Below, in pieces: positions 14,001-25,314 of a DNA stretch of 64,000 nt. The notes under the pieces were generated by a model. The model saw only the letters and a list, made by a program, of their open reading frames with translations, had not been told where the DNA came from and did not search any database. The translations under genes and the position numbers were made by a program. Origin of the DNA: Medicago truncatula (taxonomy: Eukaryota > Streptophyta > Magnoliopsida > Fabales > Fabaceae); contig NC_053044.1 of assembly GCF_003473485.1 (NCBI RefSeq), positions 50,012,091-50,076,090 on the forward strand, in the 5' to 3' direction. Each line of letters opens with the position of its first letter. The stretch's first letter is position 1.

Positions 14001-17000
14001 TCCCCTAGGATTGGGAGTCTAGTTTTTGTCATGACTAGTTTCCTTGTTTAATTAGAATCATGAGTCTGCAAGATTTGGCGTCTAGTTTATTGTATTAGCA
14101 TATAGTGCCAGTTTGGATTCGCTTATTTTTTAGCTTAGGAAAAATAGCTTATGCAAATAAATAAGCTTTTATGTTAATTCATAAATTCTCCAACTAACGA
14201 AAGTATTGACAAGCTTATATTTAGTGTCCAAACAATGCCACGGATAGGATTATCCCTGGGGGGGTGGGGACATATGAGTAACCAACTAAAAAGTGAAACA
14301 AAACAGGACATAAGACAAAATAGGGATACATTTTGATTTTAGTGAAAATGGTAGAACCAAACAAACAAAACAGAACAAGCTGTCCTGTTGCGTTCTGCCC
14401 ATGTCCCTTTGCCTAATCAAAGTGAAGGTTGAGTGATTGGCACCGGTCACAGATGACATGTCCCACTTAAGTTGTTTTTATTTTCGCTAGTCCTATTGAT
14501 TGACCGTCGTCAAGGTTGAGTCAACGACATTGGTTCAGAAAACTGTGACTTGTTCTAAACAAGTTGGTTGTTCCAAGTGAATGACAACGTCTAGTGCAAT
14601 ATCGTTGCAATTTCTTTTGGATTCAATTTGTGAAAGTTAATTGTGATTCTGATACTAGTTGGTTTGATATTCTCTTTGAAAGGGTATATTTGTAACAAGC
14701 ATAAAGCTTATTAAGCTTAAGCTTGAGGGGGAGTGTTGAGATATTATTAGATTTAAATTTAATTTTGTTGAGAAAATATCTCTATGATTAGGTTTGTTAG
14801 TTTTTATCCCTATAATCAAAGGGTTTTAGTTATGAGAAATGATATTTGTACAACCATTTTGTGAACACTTTCTCTCTCATACCCGCATTATGTTTTGAGA
14901 AATGATATTTGAACATTCATTTTGTGACACTTTTGAACAACCCTCTCTCTCATACTCACATTATGGTCTTATTCTCTCTCTTCATTTCTCTCTCTCTCTC
15001 TCTATTGTTTTTGACCGATAAGAAGAGAGAAAGAAAGTTGTCACAAATGGTTGTACAAATATCACTACTCTTATGTTTTTACTTTCTCTCTATTGTTTTG
15101 GTTTCCGTGTCAATACCTACTTTTCTTTCTAAATTTATGGTTGTCTCAAACGTTGTTACATAAACAGTTGTTCATAGCACACCTCTTTAGTTATAGATTT
15201 GAATGTAATCATTTGGTTATAAATATCAAGTATCAAAGTACTATTCAGTCAGTATCAATACTATTCAAGGTTCTTATTATCATCTCTTATTCTTTTATCT
15301 AAATTCTCACAACTTCAACAGAGATATTTGTGATGGCTACCTCCTATAATGGTTTGGCAAAGTGGCAGTGAATAAATGATTGTGATCATGTGTTATGACT
15401 TCTGTGTTGTATTAACTGAAAAAGAAATTAGCAATATTATAATGATGGACCCTGCTGTGTGTACGATTTTATTTCATAAAATTAGGGATCCTTCTGCGCT
15501 TTTGTTTTCTAAAGCTATTTTCTATTCATAATCTATCTATGCATATTAATTACAGGAATCAATCAGAAATTCTGCTGATTGTATGCTGTTAAGTGCTCCA
15601 GATTCTTTGGTAGTGTCAATAACCAAAAATATTGTTGAGAGTGATGGGGAAGCTAGCACATCTGGTTCTGTCTTGGGTACTCATAAAAGTCGTGTCAATA
15701 ACTTGGGGATGAACGGTCTTGATATGCTAAAATTCACATATAAGGTCATTCTTCAGTCAATTTATTTTCCTTTCTATCTAACTCTTCTATATTAAGAATA
15801 ATGGTTTCCATAGATAAATTTTGTGCAAGGATTATTAAGAATTTGGAACTGGCAGGTACCTTGGCCTCTTGAACTCATTGCAAACACAGAAGCAATTAAG
15901 AAGTACAACCAGGTATCTGACTTATCTTTACAATCTTCTCTCTTTTTCTTAGCCTTTTAGTTCCTTTCATCTATCAGATTCTGATGTTTCGTCCTGCTGT
16001 CTGGTTGGTTCTTTTTGCATATGTTTATCTGCTTTTTTATATGTAATCTTGTGTATATTAGGTGATGCGGTTTTTGCTGAAGGTCAAGCGTGCAAAATTT
16101 GTGTTAGATAAAGTGCGGAGATGGATGTGGAAGGTGCAAAATTTGTATATTACTCGCCATTGCTCTTCAGTGGAGCATGTGCTCCGTCAGCTAAAGTTTT
16201 CAAGAATAATGTTGACATCTAGTTTTACATTCTACTTAATTCTTAACACTTACTCTAACGATTGAAACTGCAATCATCCTTTGCAGGGTAGGGGATCTAC
16301 AACAAATAACAGAAAACATCATTGGTTAGTGGAGCAGAAACTCCTTCATTTTGTGGATGCTTTTCACCAATATGTGATGGACCGGGTATGCACATTGCTT
16401 TAAATTAATTACCGAAAATAATTTATCCAATAGAAGATCACTTGCAAAGCACAATATGTGGGACATGGTTAATTGGTGTTGAAGTCACAATCCATCATAA
16501 ACGAACATGATAGTAGGGGTGTTCAAATAATTCAGATAACTGAACAATATTTTGAACGACCAGTTCATATAGTTTTGAAATTTACCACTTTTTAAAACCA
16601 GCCTTAGTTTAAAACCATTTCAGGACCGGTTTGTATTCATGAATTGGTTTACCATTACGAGTTACTCTTTAACAACACTAATTTGGTTCAAGAGGAATGC
16701 TATCAACACTCTCTCTTCAACACTCTCTCAAACACTCACTCTCTTATTGGCTGAAACCAATGTATGTCCCACCACTTTTTGTGGGTTCCATTTTCAAAAT
16801 GTACGCCCCACATTGATTTAACCCTATTAGAGAGTGAGTATTAAAGAGAGTGTTGAAAAGAGTGTTGCTAGCACTATTCTTTGGTTCAAATAACATTGGG
16901 ACTCTTTAACAACACTAATTTGGTTTAGTCCAATTTATAAACCATGAACACCCCTACATGATAGTAAGGGTTGCTAAGTCTTACCTTTTTGCTAGATTTT

Positions 17001-18273
17001 GGAGGCAGAAGGGGAGAATATAACATTGGTCTACCAATAGAAATGCTGGTTGTCAATGGAATTTTCACATTAGTCATACACTTGTTCTAACCCATTTGGG
17101 GTTGGCCTAGTGGTTGGCTTGGGATCTTGGAGTTTGCTCCTCCAGAGGTCTCAGGTTCGATTCCCTCTGGTGCCAATTTCAGTGGGCTAAGTCCATACAG
17201 AGCTTGCTCTGGCTTTAAACGGGGCCCCCGCAAGTGGGCGGTCGGATTGGTCCCCTTGGATTAGTCGATTCTTGGATCGGATACCGAGTTTTCAAAAAAA
17301 AAAAAAAAAAAATCATACACTTGTTCTCATATGGTTCTCATTTTGGCAACGGAACCTGAGTGTGTTTTCTGTCACTACAATTTGTATGCAGGTATATCAC
17401 AGTGCATGGCGTGAACTATGTGAAAGTATGACAGTGGCCAAATCTCTGGATGAGGTCATTGAAGCCCATGAGGCTTACATGTTGTCGATTCAGCGGCAGT
17501 GCTTTGTGGTTCCTGATAAACTGGTAAACATTGTCTCAGAAGTTGGGTATTTGCGTTCTCCTTGTATTCTGTTTTGACTGATGTAGTTATGATGGAGCAA
17601 AGCTTGAGTAGTTTCAAACTTCTTTGTTGTATTCAGGGGGCTTTGATTGCCAGCCGCGTGAATATCATCCTTGGTTTAGCCTTAGATTTCTATACCATAC
17701 AACAAACATTAAAAAGCGGCGGAGCTGTTTCTGCAATCAAGGCAAGGTGTGAGATGGAAGTTGACCGGATTGAGAAACAGTTTGATGATTGCATTGCTTT
17801 CTTACTTAGGGTATGCTTCTTCAGAACTTATTCTAAATTTCTAACTACACTGCTACTTGGTGACACGAGCTCTACATTATGATCTGGATGAAAATAATGG
17901 ATTTTCTTATTCATGCTCTGAAATTAAAGGGAAAATTATGAATGACCAATAGAAGCCGTGAAACCATTGAAAATATCTTTTATCTGAATTGTCTATTTGA
18001 ATAATTAGATTTTACGGTTCAGGGAAGTTTAGATCTGAATTGTCTGCTTTAAATACTTATTTGTATATTTATATGTGAGTACTTGATAATGTAATTCTTA
18101 TCCTGGCTTTTCAGGTCTTATCTTTCAAACTAAATGTAGGGCATTTCCCTCATTTGGCTGATTTGGTCACCAGAATTAACTACAACTATTTTTACATGTC
18201 TGCTAATGGGAATTTAATGACCACATCTGGCCCTGGAAGTGTTGCTTCAAGATTGGGGAAAGCCTCTGGGTAA
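8097..18273 (+). CDS. GCP5: Gamma-tubulin complex component 5-like, Spc97/Spc98 family (15 exons, 1001 aa)
   Basis: Subunit of the gamma-tubulin ring complex that nucleates microtubules in the cell cortex, spindle and phragmoplast. Exons: 8097-8477, 8577-8674, 9471-9633, 9727-9837, 10320-11342, 11417-11569, 11649-11748, 12422-12516, 15556-15744, 15856-15912, 16062-16133, 16287-16385, 17392-17523, 17637-17810, 18115-18273. The sum is 3006 nt in frame with GT-AG junctions. The N-terminal GRIP1-like half includes LLQIVHEAIPDVYFEFGASV. The C-terminal GRIP2-like half includes VPWPLELIANTEAIKKYNQ, VMRFLLKVKRAKFVLDKVRR and YHSAWRELCESMTVAKSLDE. A large variable insert (exon 5, 341 residues) separates conserved blocks. 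That insert and the total length fit plant GCP5 rather than GCP2 or GCP3; GCP6 is the main alternative. Introns are loaded with transposons, including a 3.0-kb intron 8. Confidence 0.85.
8720..9135 (+). mobile_element. RTE-type LINE 3' remnant in GCP5 intron 2
   Basis: The plus strand encodes broken pieces of an RTE reverse-transcriptase tail: AEMRMLCWMC near 8785, a degraded FGHVEKS segment near 8905, and a GSGGPRKTI-like segment near 8980. It ends in a 3' tail typical of this class (GGGGGTAAGGCTTGGTTATTG). A (GA)n tract at about 8850-8872 interrupts it. Stops and shifts show that it is dead. Confidence 0.7.
12560..12900. repeat. Degenerate repeat in GCP5 intron 8
   Basis: Two similar segments in direct orientation (AACCCAAAAGCTAGCTCAAGAGATGGGGATT and a later AACCTAACTCAATTTTCAAAGTTAGCTCAAGAAATGGAGATT) with a dispersed-repeat look. 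The borders are unclear. No protein is encoded. Confidence 0.35.
13075..13782. mobile_element. PIF/Harbinger-type (Tourist-like) MITE in GCP5 intron 8
   Basis: The ends are GACCAAGTGCAATGG and, inverted, GACCATCTACAATGG. The element is flanked by TTA at 13072-13074 and TTA at 13783-13785, the 3-bp target duplication expected for PIF/Harbinger. Internal subterminal repeats of GTTGAA/TTGAATG occur at both sides. No transposase is present. Confidence 0.75.
14105..14241. mobile_element. Small MITE remnant in GCP5 intron 8
   Basis: Imperfect inverted ends: GTGCCAGTTTGGATTCGCTTA at the left against the complement of GTCCAAACAATGCCAC at the right. About 137 bp, AT-rich, no coding. Confidence 0.4.
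14734..15320 (+). mobile_element. Ty1-copia LTR (3' LTR or solo) in GCP5 intron 8, with an inserted MITE
   Basis: A polypurine tract TTGAGGGGGAG directly precedes TGTTGAGATAT. The segment ends CAACTTCAACA, giving the TG...CA ends of an LTR of 587 bp. The sequence just upstream has no intact gag or pol, so only the 3' end of the element survives. A separate MITE occupies 14832-15070. Confidence 0.6.
14832..15070. mobile_element. MITE inserted in the copia LTR
   Basis: Inverted ends: GAGAAATGATATTTGTACAA at the left against the complement of TTGTACAAATATCACT at the right. A partial direct copy of the left end recurs at about 14897. It contains CT-rich microsatellite runs. Confidence 0.6.
16514..16956. 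mobile_element. hAT-type MITE in GCP5 intron 12
   Basis: The ends are TAGGGGTGTTCA and TGAACACCCCTA, perfect 12-bp inverted repeats. They are flanked by the 8-bp duplication CATGATAG (16506-16513 and 16957-16964), diagnostic of hAT elements. A second MITE sits inside it. Confidence 0.88.
16692..16879. mobile_element. MITE nested inside the hAT MITE, 10-bp target duplication
   Basis: Flanked by perfect TTTGGTTCAA repeats (16682-16691 and 16880-16889). The ends are inverted (GGAATGCTATCAACACTC and the complement of GAGTGTTGCTAGCACTATTC). A 9-10-bp duplication suggests a Mutator-type element. Related copies lie at 749-905 and 62876-63890. Confidence 0.8.
17089..17312 (+). mobile_element. tRNA-derived SINE in GCP5 intron 12
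   Basis: About 224 bp, with an A box (GGCCTAGTGGTTGG) and a B box (GGTTCGATTCC) of a pol III promoter, then a tRNA-unrelated body and a tail of about 20 A. Perfect 15-bp target duplications TCATACACTTGTTCT lie at 17074-17088 and 17313-17327. It has the same orientation as GCP5. The intact duplication suggests recent insertion. Confidence 0.92.
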
Positions 18274-18640
18274 AATTGTTCGATCTAAGGTGAATTGTCT
18301 CGAGAGTATCTCAATAGCAGAATAGTTTTGTGCTTGCTTTTATATTGTGCAGTATCCTGAGAGTGTCGCATTCGCTTCGTCTTTGAGCTCAATGAGGGGC
18401 AAAAAAGTTTAAAGGTTGCCTGTGTGCCCGTAATTGCAGGCCACTTCTGTTGCAGGATGCATGAGTACACAACGTAAGTCGTATAGAGTATTGTCTGTTT
18501 TTTTTTTTTTTATATGTGCAACTATGTAGGATAAGTAATCTACTAATCTTAATCCTTGTAAATGATTGTGAAAGCCTGTGCTAGTTTTTTCCCCTCTTTT
18601 ACTTTTGCAGTGTTATCTATATGTGATTGGGCTTCATAAT
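18274..18640 (+). other. Probable 3' UTR of GCP5
   Basis: Follows the TAA at 18271-18273. A plausible GT-AG pair (AAG/GTGAATTG at about 18290 and TGTGCAG/TATCC at about 18353) could form a 3'-UTR intron. The end of the transcript is not defined. Confidence 0.35.
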
Positions 18641-21110
18641 TTTTAATGAAAAATCTTTGTATGACGTGTGCAATTAAACTCTTGATCTCCTTATCCTCTG
18701 AAACTCCCTCATCTCAACTACCAAGTCATTCTTGTAACTCCTTTCATAAATTAATAGAAAGTTATAATGAATTGTTTGACATCATATTAGGTATGGTAAT
18801 AAACTAAGAGACTGGTTTGAGGGAAGGGATTTATTTATTTTAATGGCAAATGTTAGTAATTAGTTGTTTGGTTAGTTTTTTTTCTCCTTTGTCCAGGTTT
18901 GAACCAAGGACTTCCAACTTCTTATTCCTTAGTTCAAATCGGTTTGAGCTATCCAACCCCCAGTTGGAGGAAAGAGATTGTTTATACTTTAACTGTTGGA
19001 TTAATTTTTGGAGGACTGACAGGGGAGCAAAATTTCTTATGAAACAATTTTAGCTTCCGATAATATTTTAACAGAAGGTTATAACATCGTCTCATAAGTA
19101 CAACTCATGGAAAAAAATTTGCATGGAAATTTAATATGTTGAGACACGGGTTCAAATATGCAATTCTCCACTTCTTTACACTTAGTGTGTGTGAGTTTTG
19201 CCGTTAGGCTTTTTGAAAGGAAAAAATAAAAACGGCTTTAACATCATGTCTTGAGTTCCTGTGGATCAGAAATCCTCAAGAAACAATTTATCCATGAAGG
19301 TCTTACAACGGAGCCGAAATTTGCAGGAAGATCCTAAAAAAATGTTTCCTATGGATATCTTTTACTAAATCTGCAGCAAACAGACAATTTCTAGAAGTGA
19401 ACCTTTAGACAAAACAATGTGTAACAAAGTTTAGTCTAGCTAGTTTATTTTCACCCTTATCTCATGTCCTTGAGCAGTAACAGTGTAAGTTTTAAAATTT
19501 ATAGCTAACCATGTAAGTTGATTCCTGTTTTATCAGCCATTTAACTTGTTAAGATATATCATGTGATATGCCTTAGACATGCTAATAAGATATTTGAAAC
19601 TTTCAAGAAGTTCAGACTAAGAACTAAAATAAGTCTCCACAAATTAAAATGTCAAACTCGATTCTTCAGGTTTCAGAGCAAGTAGAATATTTATCTAAGC
19701 AAAACTGCATTGGTCTGGTATACTCCAGACTGCAGTCCACTCCTAACAATGTGGGAAAAATACTCTGGTGACTTTGATGACTTTGTGTATTAATTGATAG
19801 ATGAATGGTTAAAATAAATATATTTTGATGAGAAATACTAATTGGTTTGGTTAGGAGAGAGATATAGTCAAGGTCACCAGTCTAAAAGTAAGCCAATGAA
19901 ACCAAACAACGTGAACAACATAATAAATATTGTTAAAAAAATTATCAAGTATTTTACCTTGTACATAATATCTATGCTTACAGTTACAGAGCAGAGGTGA
20001 ATGTGCTCGCGTGATCAGCTACTGCTGGTACTGTCCTTGTAAATCTGATCATTTTATCTTTTCTCCCTTAAAAGCATGTTTTGATTTCTAGTTTCTAGTT
20101 TATGAAGCAACTATCAATGTCTATTATCTAGTGTTATTTCACACAGAGGTCCAAAATGTCTTTGTAAAAAGCTTAGTGCCAGAAGATCCGTTACAAACTG
20201 TTCAAGGATGACAACTGTCAATGTTTTTTTTTTATTCTTGTTGGGCTTCATCTAAAACAAGTGGTCCAGTGTAGCATTCAAAAGGGCATCCCAAAAATGA
20301 AAACTTCCGATATAAATCTCTATAATTACAAACGAAATTCTGGCCTTGAATGAGTGACAACAATTCAGTGACTCACTAGTGCAAATGTTTATCACGAATA
20401 TGGACACAAGATCAGATGAAAGAGTACATCAATTTGTATGACAATGGCGGAATGACTTTTGGCCATTATAACCCTCAAAGTACTCGCGATGCTCTAGATG
20501 ATACTAATTATAATTGATTTGAAAACTATTTCACTATTACCAGCTAAACTAAAAAAAACATGAAAAGTAATTTATAAAAGCATAATACTTGTCTCACACT
20601 ACATAGGATGGAATATAATATCGGAAAAATTGCTGGGGGTATGTTAAAAATGTGTAAAGTGATACAAGAGAGAGAAAAAAAAATGAATAGAAAGTAAAAT
20701 TCCCAGTTTCATTTGAATATAATCATACATAGTTATAGAAAAATAATTATTGGACATCATATACAATATTTGCATTTTGATATTCAAATAATACAAGTGA
20801 TAGTCATATAGCATTCCTCAAAAACAAGAAAAGGTTGATGTTGATCTGAGGCATGGTAGCTTAGAACTTGTTGGGATTAAAGAAAAAGTGTTTCTACTTT
20901 CTAGCGTGTTGTTAGAGTTAAGGATATTCCCTCATGGTTTCATACAGTAACAGACTCCTGAAAAAGTTGTTTGATGTTGTTGTTTTGAAAAGGGCTTCTC
21001 GAGAAAAGGGTATTCACTTTACTCTTCAAAGATTCCATTTTTCTGATATTTTTTTCGCCTTTCCTTTCGTCCTTTTATTGTCCCTCGGGGTTCTGAGAAC
21101 TCTAATTTTA
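18641..21110. other. Intergenic stretch without a recognised gene
   Basis: AT-rich sequence with no convincing exon on either strand. Short segments near 18890-18970 and 19140-19210 carry B-box-like GGTTTGAACC or GGGTTCAAAT words, as in tRNA-derived SINE relics, but lack tails or target duplications. Confidence 0.4.
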
Positions 21111-22472
21111 GGTGGCATTTAGGGTGGGTAGGAGAAAGATTTTCCTACCATGGAAAAGTCTACTCCCTCCGTGTCTTAAAATATAAGCAAAAAAATTTCA
21201 TATTCTTTGTCTCAAAATATAAGTAAAAAAGACCAACTTTTATGCCATTATTATGTTTTTTCAAACAAATCATATTTTACAATGTAAAATTAAATGCAAA
21301 TTGCATTCAATTTGTTCTCCTTTTTATTTTCTCCATAATTTTTAATCAATGAGAATTATTTTTACATCTTTCCATGAACTTATTTCAAGGAGAACACAAA
21401 AAATTATACCTCAAATCACTAAGTGTTAGTTTTCTTAATAAGTGTGAATTAGTGTTTTTTGCTTATAAATTAGAACGGAATGAGTAACTTTTACCTACAG
21501 CTGGCAGCGATAACCTACTACAATTTAAAATAAAAAAAGCAATATATTATCAAATATTAGGAAAGTCATGTTTTCTAAATCACCTCCCATTCTTAAAATA
21601 AAAATCCACACGCCCCTTATTGCATGTTATCTTCTTCTATTTCATGGTGATTAAAGATAAAAATGCATAACTTTCATGTTCAATTTCAGAAAATTGAAAA
21701 AATTATAAATGTCACCCATAAACTTCATAATAGTCAAATACTCATTCATGTGATTTTAATCTCAATTGTTGCTATAAAGATTGTTATTTCAACATATCTT
21801 ATTGAAACTAATTCTCATCAGATCTGAAATGTTCAACCAATTGTTTTTGCTTTATGCAATTTCTTCTGGATCCACTACTGTTTAAAGGATCTCGTGTGAG
21901 TGAGCTGGAACTGCTAAGATCTTGAGGCTGCAATGAAGAAGACTGTCCATTTCTTTGACTATCATTTTGGGTTTCTGAAAAATGAGTTTTTATGCCTCAT
22001 ATCTCCATGGCTATTAAATTGTCGGCACAAAATCATGAATTAAACAAAGGGAAAAATGCGATTCTTTCCCATTTTAGTGAAAACTATAGATTTGAATTTT
22101 CTCAATTTTCTGGGTTGGGTTCTAGAAAGGAAACCCAGAAATTTAATGGACAACAAGAACCCTATTTATATTTAATTCTAATTTTGAGTTTTCTAATTTT
22201 TAATTAAAATCCATTGTTATGATTTTGTTGAACTTTTTAATTCTTTTCGTAATAAACGAAAAAGCAGAAGACCCACAATCATCATATAAGAATTCTTTTT
22301 AATTCTTTTGTGGGATCAGCTTTTTTTAAATAGATTTTATGCCAAAAAGTTGCCTATAGGTTGCCAGTTATAGATCTAAACTATTGATTTAAAATAATAA
22401 TATATCAATGGCTAAAAAGGCTACTTTCCCATAATGGGAAAATCTTTCCCCTACCCATCCTAAATGCCACCG
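21111..22472. mobile_element. 1.36-kb non-autonomous TIR element with 8-bp target duplication
   Basis: The left end GGTGGCATTTAGGGTGGGTAG and the inverted right end CTACCCATCCTAAATGCCACC match over about 45 bp, including the GATTTTCC block. TAATTTTA at 21103-21110 is repeated at 22473-22480. The core has no transposase. Eight base pairs suggests hAT, but an extra G before the right duplication leaves the class open. A Stowaway MITE sits just inside the left end. Confidence 0.75.
21163..21484. mobile_element. Stowaway (Tc1/mariner) MITE
   Basis: Starts CTCCCTCCGT and ends AACGGAATGAG, flanked by TA at 21161-21162 and 21485-21486. Subterminal AAATATAAGC and GCTTATAAATT blocks are inverted. These are the hallmarks of plant Stowaway elements. 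It is nested in the larger element at 21111-22472. Confidence 0.88.
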
Positions 22473-22687
22473 TAATTTTATTCGTACAGTATGCGAGTAT
22501 AACCCTAAACTATTCATTTAACTCAAAATAAAAAATCGAATGCCAACGAAAAAAATAGTATGACAGTGATTCTATTCTAGTGAAGTAAATATGTGAGAAA
22601 TTAAAAAAAAAAATCAAAGAATACAAAATTCTTAAACCCTTTCTCTTTCTAAAGAAATAAGCAAAGCAGATATTTCTTTATATCTGC

Positions 22688-22694
22688 TATATAA
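22688..22694 (+). promoter_or_regulatory. Possible TATA box for the small membrane protein gene
   Basis: TATATAA about 265 bases before the ATG at 22956, which would imply a 5' UTR of about 230 bases. Positional inference only. Confidence 0.3.
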
Positions 22695-22955
22695 TATAAG
22701 TCATCCTTTACAACGAGAATTTCAGAATGAGAATGTCTCATAACAACATCTCATCAAGCATCCAAATAATAATAACATGCATTCTTTTACACTCTCCTAC
22801 AATCTTCATTACAAGTAATTAAAGTGGTGCCAGTAGTAATTCTGTTTAACTCCGCATTGCTTATTATCCAACTACTTCCTTACATTCAATCTAACCTACC
22901 AATCCAAACAACCAACTACTAAGAACTTGTTCTAGTTTCTGTAAAAGGAAACACA

Positions 22956-23351
22956 ATGTCATCATCTTCATCTTCATCGTCGTCAATGCCAGTGTATCAA
23001 CAACAGCCTCCTCCGTTTACAGTGACACAACCATCCTACCATGGTGCATCACAACATGACTCCATTGGTCCTCTCATTGGAGTTCTCGTAGTGATAATTG
23101 TGTTGGGTATAATTGCAGTAATGATTGGAAGGCTATGCTCAGGAAGAAGAATCATGGGTCATGGCCAATATGATATAGAAAGCTGGGCAGAGAAAAAATG
23201 TTCTACTTGTATTGATGGCAGAATTAACCATTCAATACCTATGAGAGTAAATGAAACTAGCACCACTTCACTTCCTGCAACACCTATCAATACTCAGCAA
23301 GAAACTAGACAAGAAGAACAATCTTCTCAGAACTCTCCACCTAACACTTGA
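22956..23351 (+). CDS. Small single-pass membrane protein, plant-specific, function unknown (131 aa)
   Basis: Intronless frame. It opens with a run of serines (2-10) and a Pro/Gln-rich segment (13-28). A hydrophobic helix follows at about 38-60 (IGPLIGVLVVIIVLGIIAV), then a basic CSGRR stop-transfer patch. The conserved-looking cytosolic block GHGQYDIESWAEKKCSTCIDG (68-88) has a CxxC pair, and the tail is Ser/Thr/Gln-rich. The helix plus the YDIESW...CSTCIDG block matches a family of uncharacterised plant transmembrane proteins as I recall it. No cleavable signal peptide is evident, since hydrophilic sequence precedes the helix. Orientation and role are unknown. Neighbours give no clue: a transposon ends 480 bp upstream and copia debris follows downstream. 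Confidence 0.75.
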   Translation: MSSSSSSSSSMPVYQQQPPPFTVTQPSYHGASQHDSIGPLIGVLVVIIVLGIIAVMIGRLCSGRRIMGHGQYDIESWAEKKCSTCIDGRINHSIPMRVNETSTTSLPATPINTQQETRQEEQSSQNSPPNT

Positions 23352-23999
23352 TTTAGTTTCTTTGTGCTACTTGAAGTATGGCTAGTTTTTGTGTTACTCG
23401 AAGCATGGCTGATGTCTGATACAAGTCAATGTCCAACGTTGATACGGCACTGATTCATATAGTTACATTCAATGAATTCATCTTCCGAAATTATTATCTG
23501 TGTCAACGGGTTTGTGTCAATGATTCTCAGCCAGTAACAAAATCATATCTCATTTTTGTATTTTGCTACTATGTTATTTGTTTTCTTTTTATTTTCCTAA
23601 TCTAATTGAATCATCCTTATGAAGTTATCATCAAAGTCTAGTTTGGCCTACATTACTATTTTTTTGTTGCACAAAACATAAGTACATTACTATTGGTAAT
23701 TATTCTGATACAACTTTTTAGATGTGATTGATGAATGCCAAAACAGAACAAACAAAATAACATGAGAGTTGATTAATAATTAAAATAAATAGAATAAGGT
23801 ATCTTGGAAGTTGGAAATTGGAAGTGTGCAAATACTGTTTAACCAAAAAAGATGCGTGCTAAAAGGAGAGAGGACCCCGCACCTTGTCAATTGTCTTGTG
23901 TTCTGTCTTGCAAAATCTGTTCTACTATCCAATCACCATTATGTATGTACTTTTTGCCACTGGTGTTGTAACTCATTGACTGGTTGGATAATTGTTGAT
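23352..23999. other. 3' flank of the small membrane protein gene
   Basis: Contains the gene's likely 3' UTR and AT-rich spacer. No further feature recognised. Confidence 0.35.
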
Positions 24000-24480
24000 A
24001 TGTGGTAAAAATTAGTTGGACTCCACTAATTAATTACTTATGCTAATTAGTTTGTTAGTTAGCAGTTCTAATTAATCATATAAGTCTCATTGTATCCTTT
24101 ATATTATAACCAAAGTTCTCATTATTAATACCATTTGTATAATGTTACTTTTCTATGACTTCCATAGTTCCATCAGCTTTATACTTAATTTTGTAAATAT
24201 ATTAACAACAAATGAGTATCTTACTTTTTAGAAGTTCAATAAGGAATTTAAAGATCCAAGTTTTGTTTTAATGAATAGCTTCAACCTCAGAATTCATAGC
24301 TTGATTCCAATTAGTAGGATACTTATCTGTCTGTCTGTAAGTTCTGTTTCAAACAGAATTACATTAGAAATCTTGTAAGTATGCAGGAGGAGGTTTTCTA
24401 CGTCTTGTAGACCTTTTAATTAGACATTGTTACTGTTGCAATCATCATTAGAAATAGCAGGACAAAAAGAAAAATAATCA
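24000..24480 (-). mobile_element. Ty1-copia retrotransposon remnant
   Basis: On the minus strand, about 24430-24380 encodes RSTRRRKPPPAYLQDF and about 24330-24280 encodes NWNQAMNSEVEAIH. These are the linker and the start of a copia reverse transcriptase, interrupted by a stop. The adjacent 24000-24170 looks like LTR sequence. No intact pol remains. Confidence 0.6.
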
Positions 24481-25306
24481 TACTGTCAGCATTTCATACA
24501 GGAGTATCGAATAAAAATAATTAGAATTTGGGAAAATACTTAAGTGACATTAGTGTATTTTGATGAGAGATAGGTTTTATGAATGATTAAAATAAATGTG
24601 ATTTAAACAAAATGTAAGGAAAAGCAGCATATATGTGAGAAACTAACTAGTGTAATTTTAAATTGGGAGTAGGAACACTTGGAATTAAAGGTATACATAC
24701 AAACGCAACATCAAAACATGTAGTTCTACCCTTCAAAAAAAAAACATGTAGTTTCATTTCATTATTTCTCAAATTAATTGAATTCTAGGAATTTAGGTGA
24801 ATTCTTAGCAAAAGGAATTTGTTCAAGCCTAATTTAATTCTAAATATTTAGCTTTTTTTGCATACTTTTTTTAAGTCATACTACATCCAAAATGATCCAA
24901 TTTGATATCATCTTTGAACTTGAATTAGAAGCATCTACACAAGACACATCGGACATCGATACATCAACACTGATAGTTGAATGTAGTTAATGTGTTGTGT
25001 CAATGTCGAACACAACATACACCTACAACCTACCTTGTTAGCATATGGAGGTCCATTAGATTCTAGAAGTGGAAAGAGGAGCGAGCAGCATAGCATGTTT
25101 TGTTTCTTTTCTGAAACGGTAGGTGTAGAAGAGAATCATTATCACGCATGGAAGAGGAGAAAAAACTTAGCCATGAAAGAAAAGAATCTCGTTGGTAGGT
25201 CCAGTGTTTGGTAACTCCTATAGTCGCAATCGAAAACAAACGTTGTTTGGACCACTCATCAAAGATAGACAAAGGAAGAATCAAATCATCAGTTAAGCTG
25301 TAGGAC
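24481..25306. other. Intergenic stretch without a recognised gene
   Basis: AT-rich, with a segment near 24930-25015 rich in ACACATCGGACATCGATAC words typical of dispersed legume repeats. No convincing frame. Confidence 0.3.
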
Positions 25307-25314
25307 AAGCTTAC

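Noticed and set aside
14909..15163. 84-codon hydrophobic frame
   Set aside because: Generated by CT-rich microsatellite inside a MITE within an LTR in a GCP5 intron.
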